Counted from the stretch's first letter, positions 1 through 10,019 are shown. The stretch is 13,848 bases of DNA from Funneliformis mosseae (GCA_910592005.1 CAJVPP010002688.1:1-13848); one strand, 5' to 3'. A program made the numbers and translations. The notes: generated by a model from the sequence alone, not told the origin.

Positions 1-149
1 TAAAAATAGTAGTAAAAATTTGATATAACGAAATTTTATTTTTTTTACTATTTAAATCGATATATCAAGAAAAACTCGTTTTTCCAAATTCTTATTATAA
101 CGAATCAAAATCACTAAACCAAAAAATTCGTTATATTGAGTTCTGACTG
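1..149 (-). mobile_element. Terminal part of a pogo/Tigger-like DNA transposon, cut by the window edge
   Basis: Read on the minus strand from position 149, the sequence starts CAGTCAGAACTC and runs into ATATAACGAA, and it abuts TA (150-151), the usual target dinucleotide of the Tc1/mariner/pogo superfamily. The core ATATAACGAA lies at 23-32 on the plus strand, again inverted at 127-136, and a close variant (ATTATAACGAA) begins near 96. This makes nested direct and inverted sub-repeats, as seen at ends of some pogo/Tigger/jerky-type elements. No transposase is present; the rest would lie left of position 1, or this is one arm of a small non-autonomous element. The superfamily call rests on the CAGTC start and TA flank only. 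Confidence 0.4.
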
Positions 150-300
150 TAGTAAGATAATCTAAAAATTATAATTTAAATCTAAAATAGTTATAATTTA
201 TATAAATTATAAATATTTATAGAATTAAAAATTTTTAGTTATTTTAAATAAAAATTATATTTTAACATAAAATTGATTTTTAAATTATAATTGTATAGTA

Positions 301-416
301 TCTCTTAAACTGTAAAGCAGGTAATTTACTTGTAAATATAAAAAAAAGTATTAATTTTTTAATAAAAAATAAATATTAATAATAATAATATAATTATTAT
401 ATAAAAATATAGTTTA
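301..416 (+). repeat. Left arm of the 301-914 element, repeated at 13729-13848
   Basis: This segment aligns along its whole length with the last 120 bases of the window, in the same orientation. The A/T-rich second half (from about 347) is almost identical between copies. The first about 40 bases differ mainly by transitions. Shared landmarks are GCAGG (317-321), AAGTATTAATTTTTTAATAA and the terminal AATATAGTTTA. Confidence 0.75.
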
Positions 417-914
417 ATATATATTTTATCAATTTTATTAAAAAAAATTTAATTTTATTAAGAAGTTTTTTAAATAATTCAATTTTTAAAATTAAGTTTT
501 AAAAAATTTATTATAATTAAAAATTTTCTTAAAATTTATATGTTTACAAACTAATTGAATCATTTTACTATTAATAAATGTCAACAAATTTCTTAATAAA
601 TTATAAAAATTATAATAATTAGTTATCTTTATGATAAATTTATAATATTTTATTATAATTAATATTACTAAAATAAATATTAATAAGATTGTCAAAGATT
701 AATGATAAAATTTTTAATTTAAAATTTTTTTAAAAATTACAATTTTTAGTTTATAAATAACTTTAAATTATTTATTATATAATAAAAGTTACTATAATAT
801 TATATATATTGATTTAAAAAAAAAAAACTTTTATAAATTATTAATTTTTATAAAAGTAAATCAGAAAGAAATTTATAATAAATAAGTAGGCAAATTTGTC
901 TACAGTTTAAGGGA
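301..914. mobile_element. Complete 614 bp MITE-like element with terminal inverted repeats and TA flanks
   Basis: The left end (301 onward) reads TCTCTTAAACTGTA. The right end read inward on the minus strand from 914 reads TCCCTTAAACTGTA: 13 of 14 match. TA lies directly outside each end (299-300 and 915-916), as expected for a TA target-site duplication. The inner part of the right arm (885-905) continues as AAATTTGCCTAC on the minus strand, matching the second copy at 13729-13848. The interior is nearly pure A/T and shows no transposase; the short minus-strand frame at 492-695 is made only of AT-rich codons (Ile, Asn, Lys, Phe, Tyr, Leu) and is unlikely to be a gene. A non-autonomous Tc1/mariner-type element is the simplest reading; the family name is not known to me. 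Confidence 0.6.
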
Positions 915-1371
915 TAATGATGTAATTTAACATAATTATATATTATTAATCACAATTATAACTAATATAATGATTTTTAGTTATGACATAATCTTTTGTT
1001 ATTGGCTTTTTAATTTTGCAAAGTAATATAATAAAAACTATATAGATTTTATCGATAAAAAAAAAAAGGTATCAGAGAAAAAATCAATTTTATTATTTAT
1101 ATTAAAGATTAAATATGATTTTAAATTAAAATACGTTTAGATTTGATATTAATTTATTCTTTTTTCTTTGCAAAAGTGCTATAATTGTCTATGCTAAGTA
1201 AATATAAAATATAATTATAATTAGTTTATACTTTATGTTTCAGACTTATTAACAGTTTCTGAAATCATTCTCTAATCTAACTATATTATATAAAATATAT
1301 TTCTATTTTTCTATAAACTTATATTTACTTTTAATACTTTTGACATATCGGACATTTGCATGATTGGCCTA
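915..1371. other. AT-rich intergenic stretch, no gene seen
   Basis: No reading frame with plausible protein composition and no recognisable RNA gene or repeat was found. It separates the inverted-repeat element ending at 914 from the broken coding remnant that begins at 1372. Confidence 0.5.
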
Positions 1372-1662
1372 TTACACAAAATCGTGTAACATAGCTGACA
1401 CGGTCAGCAATTGACTCCGTGATATGGTTATGATGTTTACTTCTAATGGATAGGTAAATGGAAGTTTTAACCAATAAGTATTTGCAATAACGTATTTCTC
1501 TAAAAAAAAAAAACCCCTGATTTGATAGCCTTGTGTTTTTGGCATTGTCGCTTTTGAATGAGATTCAAATTCTGCAATCCATTCAGATTCTTTTTCTTTA
1601 TTGTCAATGTCTATGAATACATCCAGCTCAAATTGTGGAATTACAAAGTCCTCAGCAGTTTG
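1372..1662 (-). pseudogene. Frameshifted remnant of a repeat-encoded (transposon-like) protein
   Basis: On the minus strand a 96-codon frame is open from 1662 down to a TAA at 1374-1372, without an ATG near its start. The first residues (FVIPQFELDVFIDID, then KATMPKTQGYQ) have ordinary protein composition, unlike the surrounding DNA. At a 12-base T run (plus-strand A run 1502-1513) a sensible continuation (REIRYCKY) moves to another frame. It returns to the first frame for PFTYPLEVN and moves again for NHITESIADRVS. The order of these blocks resembles, from memory, the N-terminal module of a protein family highly repeated in Rhizophagus genomes and often linked to MULE/SWIM-type transposases; I cannot name it firmly. 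The block starts just after TTTTAG on the minus strand, so it could be an old 3' exon. Homopolymer slippage or assembly error could account for one of the shifts. Confidence 0.5.
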
Positions 1663-1859
1663 CTAAAATGGAAGTTCATTAAAATTAAGATTAAGATTTT
1701 GATTTTGAGAAAGTATTGAATGCCATTTTAATATTAATAAATGGTTTAATATAAATAATACGATAAATTAAATTCGTGTAAGATTAAATTAATGCTATTT
1801 TAATAAATTCTGAATAATAACGAAAGAAGTTTTTTAAAAAATTCGATTATTTAAAAATA

Positions 1860-2144
1860 GAGTTTCGCGGCTTTTTGATTTTTTAATATCTTTAAAAAGA
1901 CCGGCTGCGCCACATAATTGGCGTAACCTGTCACAAATGATTTTTATTCAGCCAATTTGGTCATCATTGCATATTAAATCAGATGATTAATAATTAACCC
2001 TTGAAATTTCTGGAATTATGCTGGTTTGCCCATGTAATATGTAGCAAATTTCGCAACGGGTTCTTACATATGATCCAATTAATTAATTACAGTAAGTCTG
2101 TAATAAAAGATCCCTTTAGTGTCGTTTAAACATTTTTTTAGTTA
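1860..2144 (+). promoter_or_regulatory. Probable promoter and 5' leader of the GID1-like gene
   Basis: This interval is visibly less A/T-rich than the DNA to its left and directly precedes the ATG at 2145. It holds a CCAAT box (1952-1956), an inverted repeat CGCCA/TGGCG with a six-base spacer (1908-1912 and 1919-1923), and a T-rich run just before the start codon. No clear TATA box at a convincing distance was seen. An in-frame TAG at 2139-2141 sits two codons upstream of the ATG, so the reading frame cannot extend further left without an intron. Assignment as a promoter is by position and composition. Confidence 0.35.
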
Positions 2145-4980
2145 ATGACAAATACTTCTTCAAATTCTATCTCCTCTAGGAGAAATCCCTTAAACAGTGC
2201 GACTGCAGCACACTTAGCTTTAATGTCTAATTCGCCTGGTCCAACTTATCCAATGACTAATCCAATGTCTAATCCACCTCCTGCCATGTTGTCTGGCCAG
2301 ACTTCCGCACCTTACTCCCGGCCAACAATTACTACATATCTTCTTAATACGTCGACTTCTCACGCTTCTGGTTCTTCTGCACGATCTGCTTACAATACTT
2401 CGTCTTCAGCCTTGTCCGTAAACACGTCAAATAAACAGTCAAAGTTGAAGACTCTGAAGCCAAAACTTCCGGAATACTTGGCTGACACGAGTTTTGCGGA
2501 ATTATATTATAATTCCAACATGGAAAGATCTAACGCTAATATACTTGAAAAGAATCCACTAGAAAATTTGGCTTTGCCAACCGCATGGAATGTTGACGAC
2601 AAGTGCGCACACCTAAACGTGGATCCTGACAAACTCAGAGTAAATTATATAGGTAATGGATAACGAATCTTTAGATCTTGAATCAATGTAATATTCTTTA
2701 CATTTTTCATTGATTTCCTTTCATATTAATTGTTCACAAAGAGAAACATTCTACGATTTCTTTATATCGACAAATATATATATATAATCTTTCATTTCTT
2801 TTTAATATCTAAACTTTAAATTAACGCAAATTATTTTATTATGTAAATTTTAGGTTCTGGAAAGTATGACACAGATGCAGCTGCAATAAGAGCTAATTAC
2901 CCTATGCCTCCACAATGTGGATTATTTTATTTTGAAGTTGACATTATAAGTAAAGGAAAAGATGGGTGAGAAATTATTATTTAATACTAAAAGCAATATA
3001 TATTTTACGTTTCTATTATTGAATGCTGTTTGTCTATAGTTTTATTGGAATAGGATTTTGTTCAAAACAAGTTCATTTAAACCGTTTACCTGGTAAATCT
3101 CTGTTGAATAAGGTTTTCGTTTTGTGGAATCAATCATATTTATTTATTTGATGTCGACGTTGTTAATAATAGGGTGGGAGCCTGATTCGTGGGGTTATCA
3201 TGGAGATGATGGACATTCTTTTTGTTGTTCAGGCACTGGTAGACAATATGGACCTACATTTACTACAGGTGACACTGTCGGGTGCTGTCTAAATTTCAGA
3301 GATGGCACAGCATTCTATACAAAGAACGGAAAACATCTAGGTGACAATTTATATATATTTATATGGTTAAAAAAGTTTATTATTTTTACTAACTTATTAT
3401 TATTGTTTAAGGTGTTGCATTTCGAGATTTAAAGGGTGTTGTTTTATATCCTTCAATTGGGCTACGGACACAAGGAGAATCTGTAGAAGTTAACTTTGGT
3501 CATAGAAATTTTAAATATGCAATTGAGCATTATATGAAGGTTAGATAATTTAATTGAGAGATTGTATCAGCTAATGTAATAGTATATTTATCAATATATA
3601 TTTCATAGGAAGAAAAGGCTCGATTATGGCACGCTATCGATACAAAACCCATGTCACCAATTTCCTCGCCATTGACTTCTGCTCCCGTTTCTCAGGCTTC
3701 TTCAGAGACAAATCTTACAGCAACAGTTCATCAACTCATCTTATCCTATTTAGTTCATCATGGATATAGCGAAACTGCAAAGGCATTCTCTACAGATGCT
3801 GTACAACCCACACAAAACGACAGCAATGAAATGGAAGGTGTTGAAAGTGAAAATCCATTTTTAGATTTAGATAAGGATATCATTAACCGGCAGAGTATGC
3901 AGATATGGATTGAAATTCATTCAACACGTATTACATCAATAAATAATGACTAAATTTGCATTTTAGGGATTCGTGATGCCGTCCTTAATGGTGATATCGA
4001 CTGCGCCATCAAATTAACCAACGAATTTTATCCTTCGGTCTTGCCATCAAATGATGATATATATTTTCGACTTCGTTGTCGTAAATTCATAGAAATGATG
4101 GGGCTTTGCGCTGGTAGCCAGATTACATTTTCAGATGACGATGAAGAAGAAATTGCAAAGCTCGATAAACATCATTTAATGATAGAGGATGAAGAAGTTG
4201 ACAATGAGGGCGAAGTTGAAGATGAAGTGATTGATGAAGAAGTAGTAATCGAAGAAGGTGTAGATGTAGACCTTGATGATGATGAAGACGATGAGGAAGA
4301 GGAGGGGGATGCTGATGAGGATGAAGGGGAAGACGAATATACGGATGCGATGGAAGCAATGGATGTTGATGATTACATTGCTTTGCAAAGTGATCGTGAG
4401 TCAATTGAGGAAGTTCATGGCTTGGTAACATCAATTAAAAAGAAAAAGATATCTAAGCGACGGAGAGGTGTTGGATCAGGGTTAAATGGATTAGGTGTGA
4501 TTGAAGCCGCAATGCGGTTTGGTCAAGAATTACAAGATGATTATCGTGATGATAAGCGTGAAGAAATAAAAAAAACGCTAGAGGTCAGCCATTTTATTAG
4601 TGTAATTACAACAGTGATAATTTCGAACTTAAGTGGTATTTTTTTTATAGGAAACATTTTCGTTACTGGCATATACTGACCCACGAAAAAGTGTTGTTTC
4701 GTATCTTCTTGATCCTTCGGGTAGAGAACCAGTAGCAAATGCTCTGAATAGTGCTATTTTAGGTATTGTTAACTTTCTCATTATTTCATTATATACTTAA
4801 TTTATTGATCAATACATATATCATTTTATTTTATTTTATTTTCTAGTGTCACAAGGAAAACCTCCTATCCCACCATTAGAAAAAGTTTACCGGCAATCCT
4901 CTGCTGTTCTGAATGAACTTGCAAGGAATGGAGTTGGTTCCAGTGCTTTTGTAAATCTGCGCAAGGATTGCTTGGTTTAA
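2145..4980 (+). CDS. GID1: RanBPM/Gid1 (Vid30) homologue, GID/CTLH ubiquitin-ligase scaffold, nine exons, 705 aa
   Basis: Exons, placed by GT-AG borders and continuity of the homologous protein: 2145-2652, 2854-2965, 3040-3092, 3173-3340, 3412-3539, 3609-3894, 3967-4583, 4651-4762, 4847-4980; they sum to 2118 nt (705 codons and TAA). Intron 4 contains TACTAAC (3387-3393). Residues 1-100 are Ser/Thr/Pro/Asn-rich and probably disordered. The SPRY region (about 150-320) includes LPTAWN before it, then [19 protein letters not shown], the family signature [17 protein letters not shown] and YGPTFTTGD. LisH is about 363-388 ([18 protein letters not shown]), CTLH about 410-470 ([13 protein letters not shown], then FYPSVLP) and CRA about 600-705 ([22 protein letters not shown]). 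In yeast, Gid1/Vid30 scaffolds the ligase that degrades gluconeogenic enzymes: its SPRY domain contacts the substrate receptor Gid4, and LisH-CTLH-CRA contacts Gid8. The same role here is inferred from family membership. The ATG at 2145 is the first in frame after a stop. Unusual is the acidic insert between CTLH and CRA. Family certain; exact splice sites very likely. Confidence 0.93.
4182..4337 (+). repeat. GAT/GAA-rich low-complexity tract coding an acidic stretch of the GID1-like protein
   Basis: Within exon 7, residues about 491-542 are Asp or Glu at 35 of 52 positions, with almost no basic residue. It is encoded mostly by GAT, GAC, GAA and GAG codons, so it is also a purine-rich DNA tract. 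A further acidic part flanks it on both sides (from residue 475). It is followed by the basic run [10 protein letters not shown] (residues 576-585), which resembles a nuclear localisation signal. RanBPM-family proteins commonly have a disordered linker here between CTLH and CRA. The composition suggests the tract grew by trinucleotide slippage. The opposite strand gives long open frames (about 4123-4434) simply because this tract lacks stops there. Confidence 0.8.
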
Positions 4981-6519
4981 AGAACAATATTGGTTACTAA
5001 GATGTATAAACTTTCAATTTATTTATATATTTGTTTTTATTTTTTTAGGACATTTTCTCACAAAGTTTTTCCCGTCACGTTTATAAACTTATTTTAGTGT
5101 ACAAAATTTTTTTTTTCTTATTTAAATTGGGCTATAAATTCTGTATATTTTTATACTCAAATTCATGTCACCAATCATCTAAATCTTTTATAATTAGTTT
5201 ACTTGCTGTTGACGGACCAAATGGGTCAATCAAGCATTTAGAAACTTAATAATTAAACTTTAATAATTTGTGGTAGTTTAATATTATTTAATTCTAGTCG
5301 ATTATTTTAATGCAAGGAATTCATCATGAACTAAATGATATGTAAGTAACCTTGCTCATTTTAGCTATTTGCACACTCCTCAATAGATATTTTTCACATA
5401 GTTCGTTTTTCACAGGATAAAAAGATTAATAGCATCCATAAGATTTGCTTTACCTAATTAAATGATGTTAATTAAATAACAAACCTAAAATTCAGAATAT
5501 TTGACATGAAATAGTAGAAAAGACAATTAAAAATTATATAATCCCAGTTTATGCAAATATTCTCATTTTTTAAAATAGTCTCGAACAGTTTTTAATTAGA
5601 ATGAGAACAGGATTGGTCAAATGCATTTTAACAGGAATATGGGATGATAATATAGATTGTGTCACATGAAGACGTAATCGTAAAAAAAAGTATTTAATTA
5701 TTTTAATAAAGTATATCTTTTCCATAGGAATTTTATTTTCAATTGAGTTAGAAAAATCATATGCGGACAATAAGTTTTATATATAATTATTATTTTTTTT
5801 TGATTATTTCTATATGCAAAAATGTATTTTAAATTTAATTTAATTTATTGTAATTTTTAGAATTAGAAAGTTATTATTAAATATTAAAAGTTAAAGTAAA
5901 TAAATATAATAGTTCTAATAAAATAACAAAAGAAGATAATTATATAAATTATATTTAAAATAATAAAGCAATTAATTGTTGTAATTAATTATAATTTATT
6001 ATTAAAATTATTGAATTTATTATTTTAAATATATTAAATAATGGATATTATATCAAATTTTATATTAAATTTTAAAAATAATTATATTTAATTAATATTT
6101 TAAAAAATTAAAATAAATTAAACTTTAAATTTATAATTTTAATTATTATTAATATAATTAAATATATATATTTAATTCAAATATATATAATTTAGTTATT
6201 ATAAATTTATAAAAATTAGCTTTAAATATTTAGTTTTGAATTTAAATAATTAAGTAAGATATTTAGAATTATTATTAATAAATAATAAATTTATTTTTTA
6301 AAAATAATAACTAATTTAGCTTATAATTTCACATATACTATAAATTTAAAAAAAATTATAGCAACAAAATAAGGTTTTTTGATAGGTAAATTATATATAT
6401 GCTTTTTGTTAACTTGTATTAATATGAACAATTTAGTTATAAGATCATTATGTGATTGTATGAGCTAATTTTTACTATATTATTTTCTTTTTTTATTATT
6501 TTTATTTATATTAATATTA
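4981..6519. other. 3' flank of the GID1-like gene grading into AT-rich repeat-like DNA, no gene seen
   Basis: The first few hundred bases, which should hold the 3' UTR, are T-rich; no canonical AATAAA was found close after the stop. About 5200-5450 has somewhat mixed composition (for example TTGACGGACC near 5210) but no supported reading frame in any direction. From about 5770 the sequence is almost wholly A/T. A minus-strand frame at 5570-5770 has no recognisable motif and is not supported as a gene. Confidence 0.5.
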
Positions 6520-7096
6520 TAGAGAGCTATCAAAAGTCTCTGAACATTACTTTTTAGGTGTGATTCAATATTAGTAATTTTATATAGTTTAGCAATACTG
6601 TGATCATATAATATTTTAAATCTTATTTATATAAATTGTACTTTAAAATGCATTTCTAAATAGTAATGGTAGTTTTTAGAAAAATAATACTCAGAATAAA
6701 ATAAGTGAAAAATTTTTATGTAGAAAATAATCTGTATGTTCTTTTATGACTTGCTCAAAGTTCAGATTTTAACCTAATTAAAAATATGTGAACAGATGTC
6801 AAGAAAAACGTCTGTAAAAAAAAAAATACCTTTTAATATTATTGAATTAGAGCAGCATATTAAGAAGTTATAAAGAGAAATTTTCATATATATTATTGAA
6901 AATTTGGTTAATAGTATATCACAACATATTTAAACTGTTAAAGTAAATAAAAGTCTAACCAAATATTAATTAATTAATATGAAATTTATTTTATATATTA
7001 TTTTTAATAAATATTTAATAAATTTTAATTAAATTTTTAAAAATTTTAAATGATTTATTAAGCTAAAAATATTTAGAAACTTTTAGTAACCCTCTG
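6520..7096 (+). mobile_element. Shortened Tc1/mariner-like element with diverged terminal inverted repeats
   Basis: The left end (6520-6545) and the right end read inward on the minus strand (7096 to 7071) match at 18 of 26 positions, sharing the core AAAAGT followed two bases later by CT. All eight differences are transitions. TA lies just outside both ends (6518-6519 and 7097-7098). Inside is the C-terminal part of a Tc1-type transposase (see next entry), whose stop lies about 127 bases before the right end. At 577 bp the element is about half the length of an intact Tc1-like element; the part coding the N-terminal DNA-binding region and first catalytic Asp is missing or unrecognisable. Confidence 0.65.
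6664..6969 (+). pseudogene. C-terminal relic of a Tc1/mariner DDE transposase
   Basis: The frame starting at 6747 gives LAQSSDFNLIKNM between two TGA codons (6747-6749 and 6789-6791). It corresponds to the family motif around the third catalytic residue (normally SPDLNPIENVW), with Pro to Ser and Leu, Glu to Lys and Trp to stop changes. After an 11-base A run (6816-6826) the homology continues in another frame (IPFNIIELEQHI, then IENLVNSIS) and ends at KSLTKY and TAA (6967-6969), like the usual HTKY ending of Tc1 transposases. The stretch about 6672-6700 (aat aat act cag aat) aligns with the QQDND block, with the second catalytic Asp lost. At least three stops and one frameshift make it non-functional. 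Confidence 0.7.
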
Positions 7097-8290
7097 TAAT
7101 TTCTTTTTTATATTTAAAAGAATTTAATTCAGAAAGACCTTTAAATATAATGTTATAAGTATATTTTATTGATTCTAAAAAAGTTTGAAATAAATAAAAT
7201 TCTTTTTGTTATTTTATAGTAGGTATATAAAATATAAATTTGTTAAATTATTCTTATATTTTTTTCTAAATTAAATAGTTAGACTAAAAATCTATGTTAT
7301 TTCTTTTTTTATATTACTTGGTATATTTTTAGATCTTTTATTTGTAAAGAAAGATAATGTTTTTTTTATATATCTTTAAAAATGATATATAGTAATTATC
7401 ATACTTGAAAATTAAATCAAATAAATCTTTTAATAGCAAAAATATCAATCTTAATAAATTTTCAATATGCTTTTTAATGAATATTATTATGAAATTGAAA
7501 AGTAATGTTATCTGCTCTTATAATTATATTAACTACTATTTAACTCAATTTTTTAATAAATTTAGTTTTTTTATTTATGTTAAAATTGTTTTATTATTAT
7601 AAAATAATTAGTAAAAAATTATATAAAATAAGTTTTAAAATATGCAATTTTATATAAAAAATTTCTAAATATAATAATAGTTAAATATTATATTATCTTA
7701 TATAAATCATAAAATATATTATATTTTAATATATTTTTCTGTAAAAATATAAAAAATAAATTTAACTATATAATAAATAAGTAGTTTATAAAAAAGTTTA
7801 AAAATTTTAAAAAATAATATAAGACAGTCAATAAAAAAGGAGAAAATCTACAAATTTTGAGTAATTTTAGTTATTAAGCTAGTTTTATTTATATGATCAT
7901 AATCAGCAGAATAAACCAATAAAAAAATTTTTGACTAAAAAATAGATTTTCTTCTATATATGAAATTTTACATCTTTTGGTAAAAAAATCTATAAAAAAA
8001 TTTTTTTAAAAATTATATAAATATTAATTTGCAATTAAAATAAAATATAATAATATTATTTTGTAATAAAATTTATCAAAAATATACTACACTTCAATTT
8101 TACAATAATATCTGTTAAGAAATATACTAAAAATCTATCAAAATTAATACTTTTATCTTTTAATAAAACTTTGAATTTGATTGACAGATTGGATGATCTA
8201 ATAAATTGATTCAAAAAATTTAAGTCAGATTAAGTGATTAATTTAATTAATATGACCTAAATTTTTTTAATTAAAAAAATCAAATTTTAT
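7097..8290. other. Extremely AT-rich DNA, no gene seen
   Basis: The stretch consists of runs and mixtures of A and T with few G or C. A 65-codon frame at 7405-7602 is made mainly of Asn, Lys, Ile, Phe, Leu and Tyr and has no domain I recognise; it is what chance gives in such DNA. No repeat pair could be anchored here by eye. Confidence 0.5.
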
Positions 8291-8360
8291 TAATTTCATA
8301 ATATCGATTTATTTGAAATGAAATAAGTACTATTTAATTCCTTTCATAAAGATAAATCAA
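8291..8360 (+). repeat. Diverged direct repeat, copy 1 of 2
   Basis: It shares with 8779-8845 the ordered words AATTTCAT, TTTATTTGAAAT, AAATA...CTATTT and AAGATAAAT. Spacing differs by small gaps. Copies are about 490 bases apart. The A/T bias makes chance similarity easier, so the order and spacing of the words are the main support. Confidence 0.45.
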
Positions 8361-8778
8361 ATTAATTATATAATATTAATTTTAGATTACTATTATTTTA
8401 TGATGTGATATTATCATAAGTTTATTAAATTTATGTTATAATTATTATTAAAAGTAAACTAACTTATAATTATCTTTTATAATTCTATTACAAATCCATT
8501 TAATTATTCCTTTAACAAGAAAAATATAAAAATTAAAATTAATATAGAGATCTAAAAAGTCAAAAAATTACTATTAAATTGATAAATAGAATTGTACTTA
8601 TTTTCATTTTTTTCTAATTTATCAATAATTATACTATCTAAAAAATTACACACTGATTTATAAATAATAGTAATAAATTTTAGATTACTGGTTACTAAGA
8701 TATAGTTTATTTAAATTTACTATATAAAAATTTTTGAATACATATTATAAGTTAATATATAAATATAAAATGATGCAT

Positions 8779-8845
8779 AATTTCATCAATATTATTTATT
8801 TGAAATAAAATACTATTTGATTTACTATATTAAGATAAATTCAAT
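8779..8845 (+). repeat. Diverged direct repeat, copy 2 of 2
   Basis: Partner of 8291-8360 in the same orientation. Outside this pair, 8222-8262 and the minus strand of 8953-8997 also look alike (ATTAAGTGATTAAT against ATTAAGTAATTAAC), so the repeats may lie inside a larger decayed inverted-repeat element. Confidence 0.4.
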
Positions 8846-9434
8846 AAGCTATAATATATTATTTATCAATTATTAAATATCAAGATATCTCAAAAAATTG
8901 TTTTTTTAATTTTTTCAATGTGATTTATGATCTAATCTATAACTTGATCTGATTTGATATTTTAGTCTAATTTAGTTAATTACTTAATTTAATTTAACCT
9001 ATTTAGAATTTTATCTTTTAGTTTTTTTAAAAATATCTGGATTTTTATTTCAAAAAAAATATAAGAATTTTTATAATAATATTCTATAAATTTTATAATT
9101 ATAGCTATAATAAAATAATTTAAATTATTTTAATTAACTTGTTAATAAAATTATATATTATCACTGGGTTCATTTTCAGTTATCTTAACATTTAAATTGA
9201 AAGGCTGTGATAGTTAATTCTATATATTGAAGTTACTGACCTTAGGATTTTTTCTAAGTTCTACAGATATCCATTATATTTAAATCAACTCAGTAATTTA
9301 TAACGTTTTAGAATTTAAGATATGTTAATTAAACTTGTAATAATGAACTCAATAGCAAGTTAATGTAAAGTATTATAATAAATCCTAGATAAAGGATAAT
9401 ATTAAAGGAAAAAATAAATTTATATAGATTTAAA
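8846..9434. other. AT-rich intergenic stretch, no gene seen
   Basis: Apart from the possible inverted-repeat arm near 8953-8997, nothing was anchored. The short interval 9165-9320 has slightly more G and C but no open frame with sensible protein content. Confidence 0.4.
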
Positions 9435-9680
9435 TTGATTTCTTTATTTATAACTTAAACTCATTAGCAACTTATAAATGAGTTAATTTATAATTTAAGC
9501 AAAAGCTATTCTATTTATATAAAATGAATTTGCTATAACTAACTATTTATTATACTATAAATTAACTAAATATAGATATACATTCTAATAAAAATATACT
9601 TAAATATAATAAAATAATAAAAATAATGTAAACTATAAAAATAATAAAAAGAAATAAAATAAATTACAAGTGTTAACTAA
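9435..9680 (-). repeat. Dispersed repeat, copy A
   Basis: It aligns with 10637-10860 in the same orientation: AACTTATAAATGAGTTAATT (copy A) against AACTTGCAAAAGAGTTAATT (copy B), then CTATTTATA, AACTA(A)TTATTTACTATA and ATTAACTAA in the same order, followed by long A/T runs with AATAATAAAAAT. The minus-strand reading is preferred because both copies are preceded on that strand by a short acidic, Asn/Asp-rich frame that may be the end of a former coding region (about 9860 to 9760 for this copy). Confidence 0.5.
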
Positions 9681-10019
9681 ATTATAGATGAAATAAAATA
9701 AATAGAATAAATAGCTATACAGAAAATACAGAAAAAATAAGTGAAACAAAAATTACTATTGATTACTATTTGACGCAATAGTGATATCATCTATTGTAAG
9801 ATTATTATTGATTAGCAAATTCCACATGATGTTTAAGGTTGTAATTTCTTCTGTTAACAATATATATAGTGACTACTAAAAAAAATATTAGTGATCATTT
9901 TTTAGATTTAAAAATCTATAATTTATTAATTATAAATATTAAAGTTATAATTTTATATATTTTTTAATTCTTAGGTTTTGAAAATTATTTTATATTAAAA
10001 AATTTTTTAATTAAAAATA

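Noticed and set aside
1394..1408. Perfect inverted repeat GCTGAC/GTCAGC
   Set aside because: Six-base arms within a decayed coding remnant; there is no second copy or promoter context, so no function is supported.
3124..3432. A separate 102-codon gene starting at 3124
   Set aside because: The first codons are intron 3 and the last ones intron 4; the middle is exon 4 of the GID1-like gene, with SPRY motifs continuing in the neighbouring exons.
3651..3953. A separate small LisH gene
   Set aside because: It is exon 6 read into intron 6. The CTLH motif continues exactly across the 3894/3967 junction.
4123..4434. Long minus-strand frames opposite exon 7
   Set aside because: They are the antisense of the acidic GAT/GAA tract (His/Leu/Pro- or Phe/Ile/His-rich) and disappear outside it; the plus strand is a clear protein family member.
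6440..6470. Match to a Tc1 transposase block (Cys-Met-Ser near TGTGATTGTATGAGC)
   Set aside because: It lies outside the left terminal repeat at 6520 and is isolated, so chance is more likely than membership in the element.
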